Shown here: in pieces, positions 34,138 through 43,277 of the stretch
How positions within the stretch are numbered: the stretch's first letter is position 1
Layout of the letters: every line of letters starts with the position of its first letter
DNA from: Pseudomonas sp. dw_612
GTDB taxonomy: Bacteria; Pseudomonadota; Gammaproteobacteria; Pseudomonadales; Pseudomonadaceae
Assembly: GCF_018449725.1 (NCBI RefSeq)
Contig: NZ_JAAVVC010000028.1
Coordinates: 1-64,000, forward strand
Direction: 5' to 3'
DNA length: 64,000 nt
Position numbers and translations under genes: made by a program
The notes under the pieces: model-generated
Told to the model about the DNA's origin: nothing
The model's input: the letters and a program-made list of their open reading frames with translations, nothing else
The model's database searches: none

Positions 34138-34665
34138 TCAGAGATGGATTACCGGTTCGCGATTGTCGTCATCCTCAGCCGGCAAGCGAATCACCAACGG
34201 ATGCTCCAGCGGTGCCAGCGGCGACGCTCGCTGTGCTTGATCAATCGGGAAGTAGTGCGTAATCACATGGCTGACGTCGCCGTCCTGATCGTTGTGAATC
34301 GTCATCGAGCCAGGCGTGCGCAGCTTCTCCAACCGATCGCCGCTCAACTTGAAGCTCTTGCTCAAACCATGATCGTCCACCACCGGCGCCGGCAGTCGAC
34401 GCTGGGCGAAGCTTTTGCTTTTGCGATGTTGATAACGCGCCCAGGAAATCAGGATCACCGCGTTCAACACCGCCACCCACAAATAAATCTGCAAGGTGCC
34501 GAGCGCGTCGAACACCGACGCATCGATGCGCGGCCCGTCGTGGGTGTCCACCAGCGGCCACAACCCGCGCACCAGCAGATAAAGCAGACCGATCCAGGCC
34601 AGCACCGTGAAAAAGGCATCGATCACGACCAGAAAAGGCCGCTGCCGGGTTCTGATGATTTTCAT
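34138..34665 (-). CDS. pgaD: Poly-beta-1,6-GlcNAc export protein PgaD
   Basis: 175-aa inner-membrane protein with two transmembrane helices (about 12-35 and 58-78) and a charged C-terminal tail. PgaD assists the PgaC synthase, and in E. coli both bind c-di-GMP for activation. It overlaps the pgaC stop by four bases. The tail here is longer than in E. coli PgaD. Assignment relies on position and topology as well as sequence. Confidence 0.85.
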   Translation of the reverse strand: MKIIRTRQRPFLVVIDAFFTVLAWIGLLYLLVRGLWPLVDTHDGPRIDASVFDALGTLQIYLWVAVLNAVILISWARYQHRKSKSFAQRRLPAPVVDDHGLSKSFKLSGDRLEKLRTPGSMTIHNDQDGDVSHVITHYFPIDQAQRASPLAPLEHPLVIRLPAEDDDNREPVIHL

Positions 34666-36017
34666 TTGATGACCTCTTCCTCTTCATCATTCAGCGGTTT
34701 GATGCCCCGGTCCGGGCTGACCCAACGCGCGCGTTTCTGGTGTTGGCCGAACAGCACTTTGGGAAAACTGACCAGGGTGGTGAGCAAGCTGATGAGCCAG
34801 AACATCAAGGGATACCAGACGACCCAGAACATGGTTTTGCCCAGGCCTTTTTCATAACGCCGGTCGATCAGAATGCTGACCGCAAATTGCACCAGGCAGA
34901 CCATCGCCAGCAGCAACCCGGTAAAGGCCGGTGGCAGCAAATGATCCACCGCGATCGCCGAAGGCATGTCGACAAACTTGCCCACGCCCCAGAAGATCAC
35001 CGACAGCAGAAACGTGAAGGCCCAACCGGTGGACAGGCAATATTCGAACAGCAGCGGCCACAAGTAGCGATGGCGGTATTGCCAGATGCCACGGATGTTT
35101 TTGAACAACACTTCGGCGCCGCCCTGAGCCCAGCGCAGACGCTGCTTCCACAGGCCGCCGAGGGTTTCCGGCATCAGAATCCAGCACAGGGCGCGGGGCT
35201 CGTAGAAGATGCTCCAGTGGTCCAGTTGCAGCTTCCAACTGATGTCGATGTCTTCGGTGATCATGTCCGGGCTCCAGTAACCGACCCGGTTCAGCGCCGA
35301 ACGCCGGAAAGCGACGATCACGCCAGAGACGGTAAAGATCCGCCCGAACACCCGTTGCGTACGCTTGATCAAACCAATGATCGACGAAAACTCACCGACC
35401 TGAACCCGTCCCACCAACGTCGAACGAGTGCGGATGCGCGGGTTGCCGGTCACGGCGCCGAGGCGTGCGTTATCGAGCATCGGCGCGACCAGATACGCCG
35501 CCGTGTTCGGCGCCAACAGCGCGTCACCATCAATGCACACCAGATACTCGCTGCGTGCCGCGATGGCGCCCATGCGCAGGGCCACGGCTTTGCCCTGGTT
35601 TTCCGCCAGGTGCAGCACCCGCAGGCGAGGGTCTTGCGCCGCCAGTGCGTCGAGCACGGCGGCGGTGTTGTCCTTGGAGCCGTCGTTGATCGCGATCACT
35701 TCGATGTTCGGGTAATGCTGGGCCAGCGCCGCGTGAATGGTGTCGGCGGCGTTGTCACCTTCGTTGTAGCAAGGGATCAGGATCGAAATCAGCGGCTCGC
35801 CGGCCAATGGCGGCGGCAAGGTGTCGTCCTGCCACGGCCAGTGACGCTCCCAGTGCAGCCAGAAATACAGGCCACCGGCGATCCACAGCCCGGACATGAA
35901 CAGCGGATAAAAGAACACGAAGTCCATCAGGAATTGTCCGGTAACCAGGAAGATCAGCCCCAGGGGTATCCCGAGGACAATCGCCAGTACCAGCAGGGCC
36001 AGCAGTCTATCCAGCAT
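34662..36017 (-). CDS. pgaC: Poly-beta-1,6-N-acetyl-D-glucosamine synthase PgaC
   Basis: 451-aa GT2-family processive glycosyltransferase. Two N-terminal membrane helices precede the GT-A domain with ISILIPCYNEG, DGDALL, EDIDISWKLQ and the KQRLRWAQGG (Q-x-x-R-W) product-binding motif. Further C-terminal helices follow. It polymerises UDP-GlcNAc at the inner membrane. It lies between pgaB and pgaD with minimal gaps. Confidence 0.95.
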   Translation of the reverse strand: MLDRLLALLVLAIVLGIPLGLIFLVTGQFLMDFVFFYPLFMSGLWIAGGLYFWLHWERHWPWQDDTLPPPLAGEPLISILIPCYNEGDNAADTIHAALAQHYPNIEVIAINDGSKDNTAAVLDALAAQDPRLRVLHLAENQGKAVALRMGAIAARSEYLVCIDGDALLAPNTAAYLVAPMLDNARLGAVTGNPRIRTRSTLVGRVQVGEFSSIIGLIKRTQRVFGRIFTVSGVIVAFRRSALNRVGYWSPDMITEDIDISWKLQLDHWSIFYEPRALCWILMPETLGGLWKQRLRWAQGGAEVLFKNIRGIWQYRHRYLWPLLFEYCLSTGWAFTFLLSVIFWGVGKFVDMPSAIAVDHLLPPAFTGLLLAMVCLVQFAVSILIDRRYEKGLGKTMFWVVWYPLMFWLISLLTTLVSFPKVLFGQHQKRARWVSPDRGIKPLNDEEEEVIK

Positions 36018-36018
36018 G

Positions 36019-38022
36019 TTATGGATTCCACTTGTTGGAGAGCGCGGGCCGCACGGTGTTCAGGTCCGGCTGGTTCTCGAGGAAATTGTCCGGGTAGTAG
36101 CCGAAACTGGTGGCGCCCTGACGTTTGAGGCGGCCCATCCAGTCGCTCAGCTGCGCGCCGTCGATGTCGGAATCGGTGTGTTTGGTCCAGTCCTTGGCCT
36201 GCAATTCGAACACCGTGCGGTTGAGCGCACCGGGACGCGCCTTGACTGTGGCAACCAACGCTTCAAGCCATGGCCCGGATTGCGCGTGGCTTTGTTCTTC
36301 CATCAGCGGCATGGCCATCGGCGCCGTCCAGTCGTAGGTGCCGAGGAAGTCGTCGAGGTTCTGCGCAAACCAGGCTTCGCTCTGCGGATTGAGCATCGGT
36401 TCGGCAAAGATATTGCGCGCGGTCAGCACCTGCGGGCCGCGAATGGCGCGGACCTTGGCGGTGAGTTCATTGGTGAAGTCGATCAGGTAGCGACTCTTGA
36501 ACCGGGTCCAGCGTTGCAGCGTGGCCGGGTCATCACGCAACGCGGCAATCGAGCCCGGCAGGCCGTTGGCCGCGTACACCTTGAGCGCTTCGGGGCTCGC
36601 GTCTTCGAAGTCCGAGAGCACCGCGTCGTCGTGATAAAGGATGCCGTCGACTGAGGTCAGGCGTGCGACGTCTTCGTAAATTTCGCCGATGACACGCCGC
36701 ACGTTCGGGTCGAACGGCGACAGGCGTTTGTACTGGTCCGGATCCACCGAGGTGGCGCCGGTATTCGGGTCCCAACGGGTCACGCGGGGCAGTTTCGAAT
36801 CCAGAGCAAAACTCAGCACCGGCATCCAGGCGAAGACTTTGACGTGGGCGCGGGTACGCAACTGCCAGGCCACGCGGTCGAAGATGTCGGCGCGCACCGG
36901 CAGGTGACGGTTGGGGAAGTACAACGAATGCACCAGGCCATCGCCTTGCGGGTCGGCGAAGGCTTGCAGGAATACGGTGTTGGCGCCCATGTCGGCCATG
37001 CGCTGGATCAGTTTGCCGAGGTTGATTTCCTGCTGCGCCGGGTCGGCGTCGTAGACGTTATCCAGGTCCACATGCACCACGCGCATCAGCGATTCGGCTT
37101 GCACCGAAACGATGCTGTTAGCGAAGTGCTCGCCGTCCGGATCCGAGGCCACCAGGAAGCGCGGGCTGCTCATCAGGTTGTCGAGGGCATCGAGGCCGTC
37201 GTCCAACGTCAGGGCCATTTTATAGCCCTGCTCGCTGACCACTTGCAGCGAACTGCCGTCCGCCGCGCCGTACGGCCAAACCCAGATGCGCGGCTTGTAA
37301 CCGGTGACCTTGCGGATTTTCTCGGTGATGGTCGCGACGTCACTGCGCATCCGCGCCTGGAACTCGGCCTCAGTTTCGTAGCGCCCGGCGACTGCATCGT
37401 AGCGGCGGGTCGCGGCGGCCGGTTGCAGGTTGCCTTGGGGGTTGGCCAACACGCCTTTGTGGCTGGCATCGGTGTGCGCTGCGATTTCCACTAGCCCGGA
37501 TTTGGAGATTTCGCGGATCTGCTCCCAGGTCAGGAAGTCCGAACGCTGACGCGGTGTCCCGGCGAAATCCACCGGTTGGTTCAGCGGCGTATCAATCCAC
37601 ACGCCGACCGGCGCCAGCAAGGCGTGCCAGTTGTAGGCGCGCAGCACCGGCAGTACGCGGGTGTAGAAGCTTGAATAGCCGTCGTCGAAACTCAGCAGAA
37701 TCGCCTTGGGCGGCAGCTCCGGACCACCGTTGCGCGCGGCGATGATCTGGTCGACGGTGACCGGTTTGTAGTTGTTCTCCCTTAACCAGGCAAGCTGCTC
37801 GATCATGCGTTCGGTGCGCACCGCCACCACTGCTTGATCGGGGTCGCGGTCTTCGACGTCGTGGTAAGCGATGCCGAGCACGTGGTTCTTCGGCCACGGG
37901 GTTTCGTTGGCCGGCACCGGGCGCTCGGACGGCGGCGTAAACGCCGGGGCTTGCTGGGCGCAGGCGCTGACCAGCAGCGCTCCCAGCAGAAGGATGAAAC
38001 GCGAGATAAAAGGCATCTTCAA
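36019..38022 (-). CDS. pgaB: Poly-beta-1,6-GlcNAc N-deacetylase PgaB
   Basis: 667-aa outer-membrane lipoprotein with lipobox VSAC (Cys21). The N-terminal polysaccharide deacetylase domain (about 45-275) has the metal-binding Asp-Asp pair in LSFDDGYSSFY and HTDASHKG. The C-terminal glycoside-hydrolase-like domain (about 310-640) includes VDGILYHDDAVLSDFED. It partly deacetylates the polymer so it can be exported. It follows pgaA after 6 bp. Confidence 0.95.
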   Translation of the reverse strand: MKMPFISRFILLLGALLVSACAQQAPAFTPPSERPVPANETPWPKNHVLGIAYHDVEDRDPDQAVVAVRTERMIEQLAWLRENNYKPVTVDQIIAARNGGPELPPKAILLSFDDGYSSFYTRVLPVLRAYNWHALLAPVGVWIDTPLNQPVDFAGTPRQRSDFLTWEQIREISKSGLVEIAAHTDASHKGVLANPQGNLQPAAATRRYDAVAGRYETEAEFQARMRSDVATITEKIRKVTGYKPRIWVWPYGAADGSSLQVVSEQGYKMALTLDDGLDALDNLMSSPRFLVASDPDGEHFANSIVSVQAESLMRVVHVDLDNVYDADPAQQEINLGKLIQRMADMGANTVFLQAFADPQGDGLVHSLYFPNRHLPVRADIFDRVAWQLRTRAHVKVFAWMPVLSFALDSKLPRVTRWDPNTGATSVDPDQYKRLSPFDPNVRRVIGEIYEDVARLTSVDGILYHDDAVLSDFEDASPEALKVYAANGLPGSIAALRDDPATLQRWTRFKSRYLIDFTNELTAKVRAIRGPQVLTARNIFAEPMLNPQSEAWFAQNLDDFLGTYDWTAPMAMPLMEEQSHAQSGPWLEALVATVKARPGALNRTVFELQAKDWTKHTDSDIDGAQLSDWMGRLKRQGATSFGYYPDNFLENQPDLNTVRPALSNKWNP

Positions 38023-38028
38023 ACTCTT

Positions 38029-40509
38029 CTAGAAGCGGTAAGTGAGGTCGACGAGCAGGCGCAGATCGGTTTCGCGGTCGCCGTCGTAGGGCCGGTTGAT
38101 CACGGTCAACAAGCCGCCCACCTCGAACACGTCATTCCAGCTGTAGCGCTGGCCGTAGCCCAGCAGGCCGATACCGCCGGTACCGTGATCGCGTTGGCTG
38201 TAGGTGCCCGCACCAGCCTGGAACTGCTGGCTCCAGGACGTTTCGTAGCGGCGATACAGCACGTGATTGACGTTCACCGTCGGCAGCACGCTGAAGTCGG
38301 ATTTGGGGTTGAAGTACGGCACGTCCTCGGAGGCGGAGTTGTGGCTGGTGCCGACTTCCAGGCCCACATCGACTTGCACTTTCGGCGCGGTGTAGACGCC
38401 TTCGCGCCCGGTGAGCAAGGCTTCGACGCGGTTGTTACCGTCGCTGAAATGCGAGGGGCTGACCGCCAGTTTCCATTCGCGGCTTTCATTGGCGCGCCAG
38501 CGGATGAAGCCGCTGCCGCCGTTGGCCGTGACGTCGCTGTTCAGTGCGCGTAACGGTGTGTCCGCCGAGAGGTAAGCGAGGCTGCCGCCGTACTGCCAGT
38601 GATCGTCGATGTCCCGGGCAATCGCCAGACGTGCGCCTTGCTTGTTGCCGTAACCGAAGTTGTGATTGGAGACTTCGGCTTCCAGGGTCATGTCTCGGGT
38701 GCGACGCTCGACACCAAGCCGTTGCGTGCGATCACGCCCGGTGCCTTCCTGGAAATCTCCCGTGGCGTAACCGACGCCGGCGAATACGCGCCAGTCTTCA
38801 TCGATGGGCGGGCTGTAGAGCACGGTTTCGATCCCGAAATCCTTGCTCCCGGACACCGCACCGGCACCGCTGTCGCCGCCGCCATAACTCTTGCCGCCGT
38901 AGCTCTGCACCCGCAGTTCGGCCATGTCGTGCACGTCGCGCTGACGCTGCAAGCGCTGGACCTGACGGTTATCCGGGAAACGCGCCGCCACATCGTCGGT
39001 CAGCGCATCCATCTGCCGCCATTCCTGCAGGTCCATCGCGGTGTGGGCCTGGGCGACTTCGAGTCCCATGTCCCGCGGGACCATGCTCTCGGTTTCCTTG
39101 AGCTGTAATTCCGCGCGGCGTGGCCAGTCCCGGGCCAGGTACAAATCGGATTGGGCCAGGCGCAAACCGATATTGCCCGGCGCCTGATCGACCAACGTTT
39201 GTAAACGCTGCTCGCCGGACGGCAGATCGGCCCCGTAGGTCCCGGCCTGGGCGGCGAGTTGTTGGGCGTCCATCCATTCATCGTTGGGGTTGCCCACTGG
39301 CAAGCCCTTGAGTTCGACCCGTGGTTTCTGGGTTTTAGCCAGATCCTCGGCGACTGTGCGCGCTTCTTCAGCCTTGTCGCTTTCGAGCAGCGCGTAATAG
39401 AGCGCGGTGCTGTCTTCGAGGCGATCACCGACGTCGGCGTCCGGTGCAACCAGCACTTGGCGATAGAGGTCAGTGGCTATTTCTGGCTGACGTTGGTCGA
39501 GGTAGGACGACGCCACCCAGCGCAGGGCGTAGGTCGGAATCTTCACCCCTTCGCCGTTAAGTTTCTGGTATTCGCTGATCACCTCGGCGGTGCGCGCACG
39601 GGCCTTGAGGGCGCCCATGCGGTCGATGCGCCAACGGGTGACGTCGTCGTGGGCCGCCGGGTCCGGGGTCCAGGTGGCGAGCAAATGGTCGTAGTCGGCC
39701 AGCGCTCGATCGGCGATCACATAACGTTCTTTTTCGCTGCGGGTGGCCAGTTCCGCCAGGCGCACGCGCTCGGCGGCGAGGTCGCCTTCGATGCGTCGCA
39801 ATTGCACCGGATCGATCAATCCCGGCCGTTGCCGGGCCAGGCGCAGGGCCGGTTCCGGCAGGCGCGCGCGTTGCAGGGCGAACACATATTCCCGAGCGAC
39901 CTCGGGTTTGCTGCCAGCGCGAATAAAGGCCTGATCGTATTCGAACAGTGCGTCGTAGTTGTTGCCGGCGCGGGTCAAGGCATAGGCCAGCGCCAGGCGC
40001 CGGGACGGATCGTCCGGTTTGGCCGCCACCAACGCTTTGCTGCGGGTTACGGCTTCGTCAGGTTTGCCGGCGTCAGCCTGGGTCATGGCCAAACCGAGTT
40101 GCAGGTCCGGGTTTTGTGGCTCCAGCGCCAGGGCCTTGTTGTAAACCTCAGTCGCCGAATCCCAGCGCTTGAGGTTGCGATAAGCCCGGGCCGTGGCGGT
40201 CAACGCCTGAACCGGCAGCACGCGGTGGCGCCCCTGGGTTTCATAGACCTGCACCACTTCAGCGTCCAGCCCGGCCCAACTGGCGATCTGCAAATGGTCG
40301 CTGACCTGGCCGGTCGTGACTTGGCTCACCGGCACCTGACGCAGCACCGTCAGCGCCGGCGCGTAGTTCCCCGCCCGGGCATCGCGGACCATCTGGTCGT
40401 AAGGCGTGTCGGCAAACGCCAGCGCCGGCCAGAGCAACTGGCTGCACAACGCAACGCGAAACAACGGGCGTAAGCCACGATGAATAAAGGGACCTGCAAA
40501 ACGCGGCAT
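38029..40509 (-). CDS. pgaA: Poly-beta-1,6-GlcNAc outer-membrane porin PgaA
   Basis: 826-aa exporter. A signal peptide (about 1-34, ALAFA-DTPYD) is followed by TPR repeats (about 35-500) and a C-terminal beta-barrel (about 530-826) ending in LLVDLTYRF, with the terminal phenylalanine typical of outer-membrane proteins. It is the first gene of the operon. The 234-bp region upstream to 40743 holds the ydgA-like terminator and presumably the pga promoter; no operator is recognised. Confidence 0.93.
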   Translation of the reverse strand: MPRFAGPFIHRGLRPLFRVALCSQLLWPALAFADTPYDQMVRDARAGNYAPALTVLRQVPVSQVTTGQVSDHLQIASWAGLDAEVVQVYETQGRHRVLPVQALTATARAYRNLKRWDSATEVYNKALALEPQNPDLQLGLAMTQADAGKPDEAVTRSKALVAAKPDDPSRRLALAYALTRAGNNYDALFEYDQAFIRAGSKPEVAREYVFALQRARLPEPALRLARQRPGLIDPVQLRRIEGDLAAERVRLAELATRSEKERYVIADRALADYDHLLATWTPDPAAHDDVTRWRIDRMGALKARARTAEVISEYQKLNGEGVKIPTYALRWVASSYLDQRQPEIATDLYRQVLVAPDADVGDRLEDSTALYYALLESDKAEEARTVAEDLAKTQKPRVELKGLPVGNPNDEWMDAQQLAAQAGTYGADLPSGEQRLQTLVDQAPGNIGLRLAQSDLYLARDWPRRAELQLKETESMVPRDMGLEVAQAHTAMDLQEWRQMDALTDDVAARFPDNRQVQRLQRQRDVHDMAELRVQSYGGKSYGGGDSGAGAVSGSKDFGIETVLYSPPIDEDWRVFAGVGYATGDFQEGTGRDRTQRLGVERRTRDMTLEAEVSNHNFGYGNKQGARLAIARDIDDHWQYGGSLAYLSADTPLRALNSDVTANGGSGFIRWRANESREWKLAVSPSHFSDGNNRVEALLTGREGVYTAPKVQVDVGLEVGTSHNSASEDVPYFNPKSDFSVLPTVNVNHVLYRRYETSWSQQFQAGAGTYSQRDHGTGGIGLLGYGQRYSWNDVFEVGGLLTVINRPYDGDRETDLRLLVDLTYRF

Positions 40510-40699
40510 TCGTCAGCATCCTTACATGGCCAGCCGGGTCGCAATGCCCCTCGCCCACTCGTAACGGAAAGCCGGGTCACAAGACCCAGCCAGCTTGTCG
40601 GGGCGCAGTCTTGCACGCGAGTTTGGTCAGCCATTCAGAACGCAATATTTATTCAGATTCGTGCCATTACTTGGCCCTGTTCAAATCCCGGACAGCAAA

Positions 40700-40724
40700 A
40701 CGCCCGGCGTGTGAGGCCGGGCGT
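40700..40724 (-). terminator. Rho-independent terminator of the YdgA-like gene
   Basis: On the minus strand the perfect stem ACGCCCGGC / GCCGGGCGT with a 7-nt loop runs into TTTTGC. It lies 19 bp after the stop of the gene at 40744-42249. Confidence 0.8.
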
Positions 40725-40743
40725 CGCGGTGTAACCCTTGGTT

Positions 40744-42249
40744 TTACTGGACTTGCCCAGCGCCGCCAAGTTTGCCCATCACGAAGCCGACAAACTGCTC
40801 GACGGTCATTTTCTGGCCGTTGAATTCCACCTGATTGTTGGCGTAATGCAGTTTGGTGACGACGTCGCTGCCTTCCAGCTTAGCCAGTTGCGTGCCCACG
40901 GCCATGCTGCTGAACATGTCGCTGGTGGCAGTTGCCTGATCGACGATGGTCTTGGCGTCGGTCTGGCCATCCGCTTGCGCCTGAAGGCTGAGCAGGTCAA
41001 CCAGCATCGGCTTGGACACTTTGATGTTGATGTCCAACAGGGCGATCAACTGACGGACCAACTGATCTGGCGGCAGGTCCATGGAGGCCGGTTTGGTCAG
41101 GTCCAGCACCAGGTTGGCGCGGCTTTCACCGTTGGCGGTGTTGAACGACAGGTTTTCCAGCGCCAACTGTGGGCCGGCCGCCAGGAGTTTTTCAAGACCG
41201 GCCTTCACCTGCGTTTCTTCTTCCGGCGTCAGGTTCAGCTCGGGTGCTGGCTCACCGGCAGCAGCGGCTTCGGCGGCGGCCTTCTCATACGGTTGCAGTT
41301 TGGTCTGGTAAATCTGCATCAGCGACATGGTCGACGGGATGTCGAGGTTCTTCAGGCTCATGGCCATCTGAGCCGAACCGACGGTTTTACCGTTGAACGA
41401 CACTTCGCCGACCTTGTAATCCGCACGCCCGGAAGCGCTGGTGCCGGATTCTTCGGTCTGGTTCTTCATTTCGAATTTGTTGACGCCCACCACCGACTGC
41501 TTGGGACCGAAAGTGGTCTTGCTGCTGGTCAGCTCGACGGTGTTTTCGCCGGTGTAGTAGCCGTAAGTGCTTTTGACCAGGTTGCTGGCCACGGTCAGGC
41601 CGTTCATCTCGACGGTGACCGGCGCCTGATCTTCCGACACGGTGGTCAGCTTGAGGCTGTCCATGTAGCCGTCCGCCTTGACCTTCTTGGCCTCGGCGCT
41701 GGCGGCGATGTCCATGTTCAACCCGGAAAACTTCAGGCTGGACTTGTCATCCAGGGCCACTTCCAGCGGCAGCAATTCGAAAGTGCCGTTGGTGGAATTG
41801 TCGTAGCCGATGTTGACCACGCCTTTGACTGGCGACTGGCCGTTGGCGGCAGCGAACCATTTTTCCGTGGTCGAAGTCTTTTCCAGCTCGAAGTGGTTGG
41901 TGGCCATGACCGGCAACCATTTCAACGACGCCAGGCGCGAGAACGGCAGCGGGCCGTGCTCGACACGATCGACGAAGAGCAATTCGACCGGCGCTTCACC
42001 AAACATCTCGCCTTCGCCCTTGAGGCGGTAATGCGCGGTGCTGCTGAACACACCACGTTCCACGGACACCAATTCCAGAGACGCCGTGCCGTTGGAACCC
42101 ACCAGCGCGGCTTGCAGCTCTTTGTTGGCGTCAGCGACGGAGGCGTTGAGCACGCCTTCCAGTTTAGTGCCGGTGTACCAGGCACCGCCGGCGCTGATTG
42201 CACCGATGGCCACGACAATTCCAAGAAGCACGCCTGCTGATTTATTCAT
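40744..42249 (-). CDS. YdgA family (DUF945) protein
   Basis: 501-aa protein with one N-terminal membrane anchor (about 5-25, GVLLGIVVAIGAISAGGAWY) and a long periplasmic part of the DUF945/YdgA type (WYTGTKLEG..., HGPLPFSRL, later regions like VSKPMLVDLLS). YdgA-family proteins are linked to envelope function, without a settled role. Monocistronic, with a clear terminator. Confidence 0.8.
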   Translation of the reverse strand: MNKSAGVLLGIVVAIGAISAGGAWYTGTKLEGVLNASVADANKELQAALVGSNGTASLELVSVERGVFSSTAHYRLKGEGEMFGEAPVELLFVDRVEHGPLPFSRLASLKWLPVMATNHFELEKTSTTEKWFAAANGQSPVKGVVNIGYDNSTNGTFELLPLEVALDDKSSLKFSGLNMDIAASAEAKKVKADGYMDSLKLTTVSEDQAPVTVEMNGLTVASNLVKSTYGYYTGENTVELTSSKTTFGPKQSVVGVNKFEMKNQTEESGTSASGRADYKVGEVSFNGKTVGSAQMAMSLKNLDIPSTMSLMQIYQTKLQPYEKAAAEAAAAGEPAPELNLTPEEETQVKAGLEKLLAAGPQLALENLSFNTANGESRANLVLDLTKPASMDLPPDQLVRQLIALLDINIKVSKPMLVDLLSLQAQADGQTDAKTIVDQATATSDMFSSMAVGTQLAKLEGSDVVTKLHYANNQVEFNGQKMTVEQFVGFVMGKLGGAGQVQ

Positions 42250-42440
42250 GAATTACCCGATCAATGTCCGTTGTTGAAAATGTGGTCGTCTTCCCTGAAC
42301 CCATGACGGGTCGTGGTCACGACTGCGCAAAAGTGCGATGGAGATTAGCATTTGCGGGGCGAGAGGGCCCAATGATTAAAGGTGAAAGAGTGTCTATGGA
42401 CCGCTCGTAAGGGTTGAGAGTTTCAGCGGTCGAGGAATCG

Positions 42441-42539
42441 CCTTCGCGAGCAAGCCCGCTCCCACATTGGATCGGTGGTGAACACAGGATTTATGTACAC
42501 CAGAGAACAACTGTGGGAGCGGGCTTGCTCGCGAAGGCG
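42441..42539. repeat. REP pair, class 1
   Basis: Inverted class 1 pair in the gap between the YdgA-like gene and the membrane-protein gene. The rest of this 310-bp gap (42250-42440) shows nothing recognisable beyond presumed promoter sequence for the YdgA-like gene. Confidence 0.85.
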
Positions 42540-42559
42540 CCGGTCCAGTCAACTACAAA

Positions 42560-43195
42560 TCAGGAATACTGCACTTCAATCTCATCCAACTGATGATCAA
42601 AGCTTTTCAGCCGCGCCGTCCACGTATAGACCAGCACTTCAAAGTCCCGGTTGATCACCGCCCCGCCCGTCACTTCCGCGCGCGGGTCGCAGAAGTCCAG
42701 TTGATAGCGTTCGCGGGCCATGGCGTTGGCGACGTCGGAGAGTTCGCGGGCGTTGTTGAGCCAGTGCCAGCCCTCTTCCGTGACCTGTTTATCCAGGGCC
42801 AGGCATTGGGTTTTCAAGGCTTCGAGGCTTTTTTCCAGCGGCGTGCCGGTGAGTTCCCCCATGACTTCCTGGAACGTGCGCCCCGGTTGCCAGTAACTGC
42901 CCCAAAAATAGCGGTCGAACACGGTTTCGACCCGGCGCAGCGCAACCTTGGTGTCCCAAATCAGCACCAGGGTTTTGCCTTGTTCGAGGTGTCTTCGTTT
43001 GATGCGCGTGCCCTGGACCGAAGCCCAGGCGACCACGACGATGGACATCACGGCAATCAGTGCCGCCGCGCTGTCGAGGAACACCAGCGCCTTGTCGATC
43101 TGGTGGGCGAGCATGATGCCGTAGAAATAGGTGGCCGACAGCAACACCAATGCCGCAATAGCGCACCAGAAGCCGGGAGCATAAGGGTTTTTCAT
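42560..43195 (-). CDS. Hypothetical two-helix membrane protein
   Basis: 211-aa protein. Two N-terminal transmembrane helices (about 7-27 and 38-60) are followed by a cytoplasmic domain rich in charged and aromatic residues (VETVFDRYFWGSYWQPGRTFQEVM). No known domain is recognised. The ATG at 43193-43195 has GGGG 9 nt upstream; an ATG at 43208-43210 gives five more residues. Confidence 0.65.
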   Translation of the reverse strand: MKNPYAPGFWCAIAALVLLSATYFYGIMLAHQIDKALVFLDSAAALIAVMSIVVVAWASVQGTRIKRRHLEQGKTLVLIWDTKVALRRVETVFDRYFWGSYWQPGRTFQEVMGELTGTPLEKSLEALKTQCLALDKQVTEEGWHWLNNARELSDVANAMARERYQLDFCDPRAEVTGGAVINRDFEVLVYTWTARLKSFDHQLDEIEVQYS

Positions 43196-43277
43196 TATTA
43201 GAGTCCCCATGACCAACGCGAGCCTTGATTGATGAGATCGTCACGCGACCTCATCAAGTCAAAGCATAGCAACGGCC

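Noticed and set aside
39259..40473. Long plus-strand frame opposite pgaA
   Set aside because: Antisense shadow in GC-rich DNA; pgaA on the minus strand has signal peptide, TPR and barrel features.
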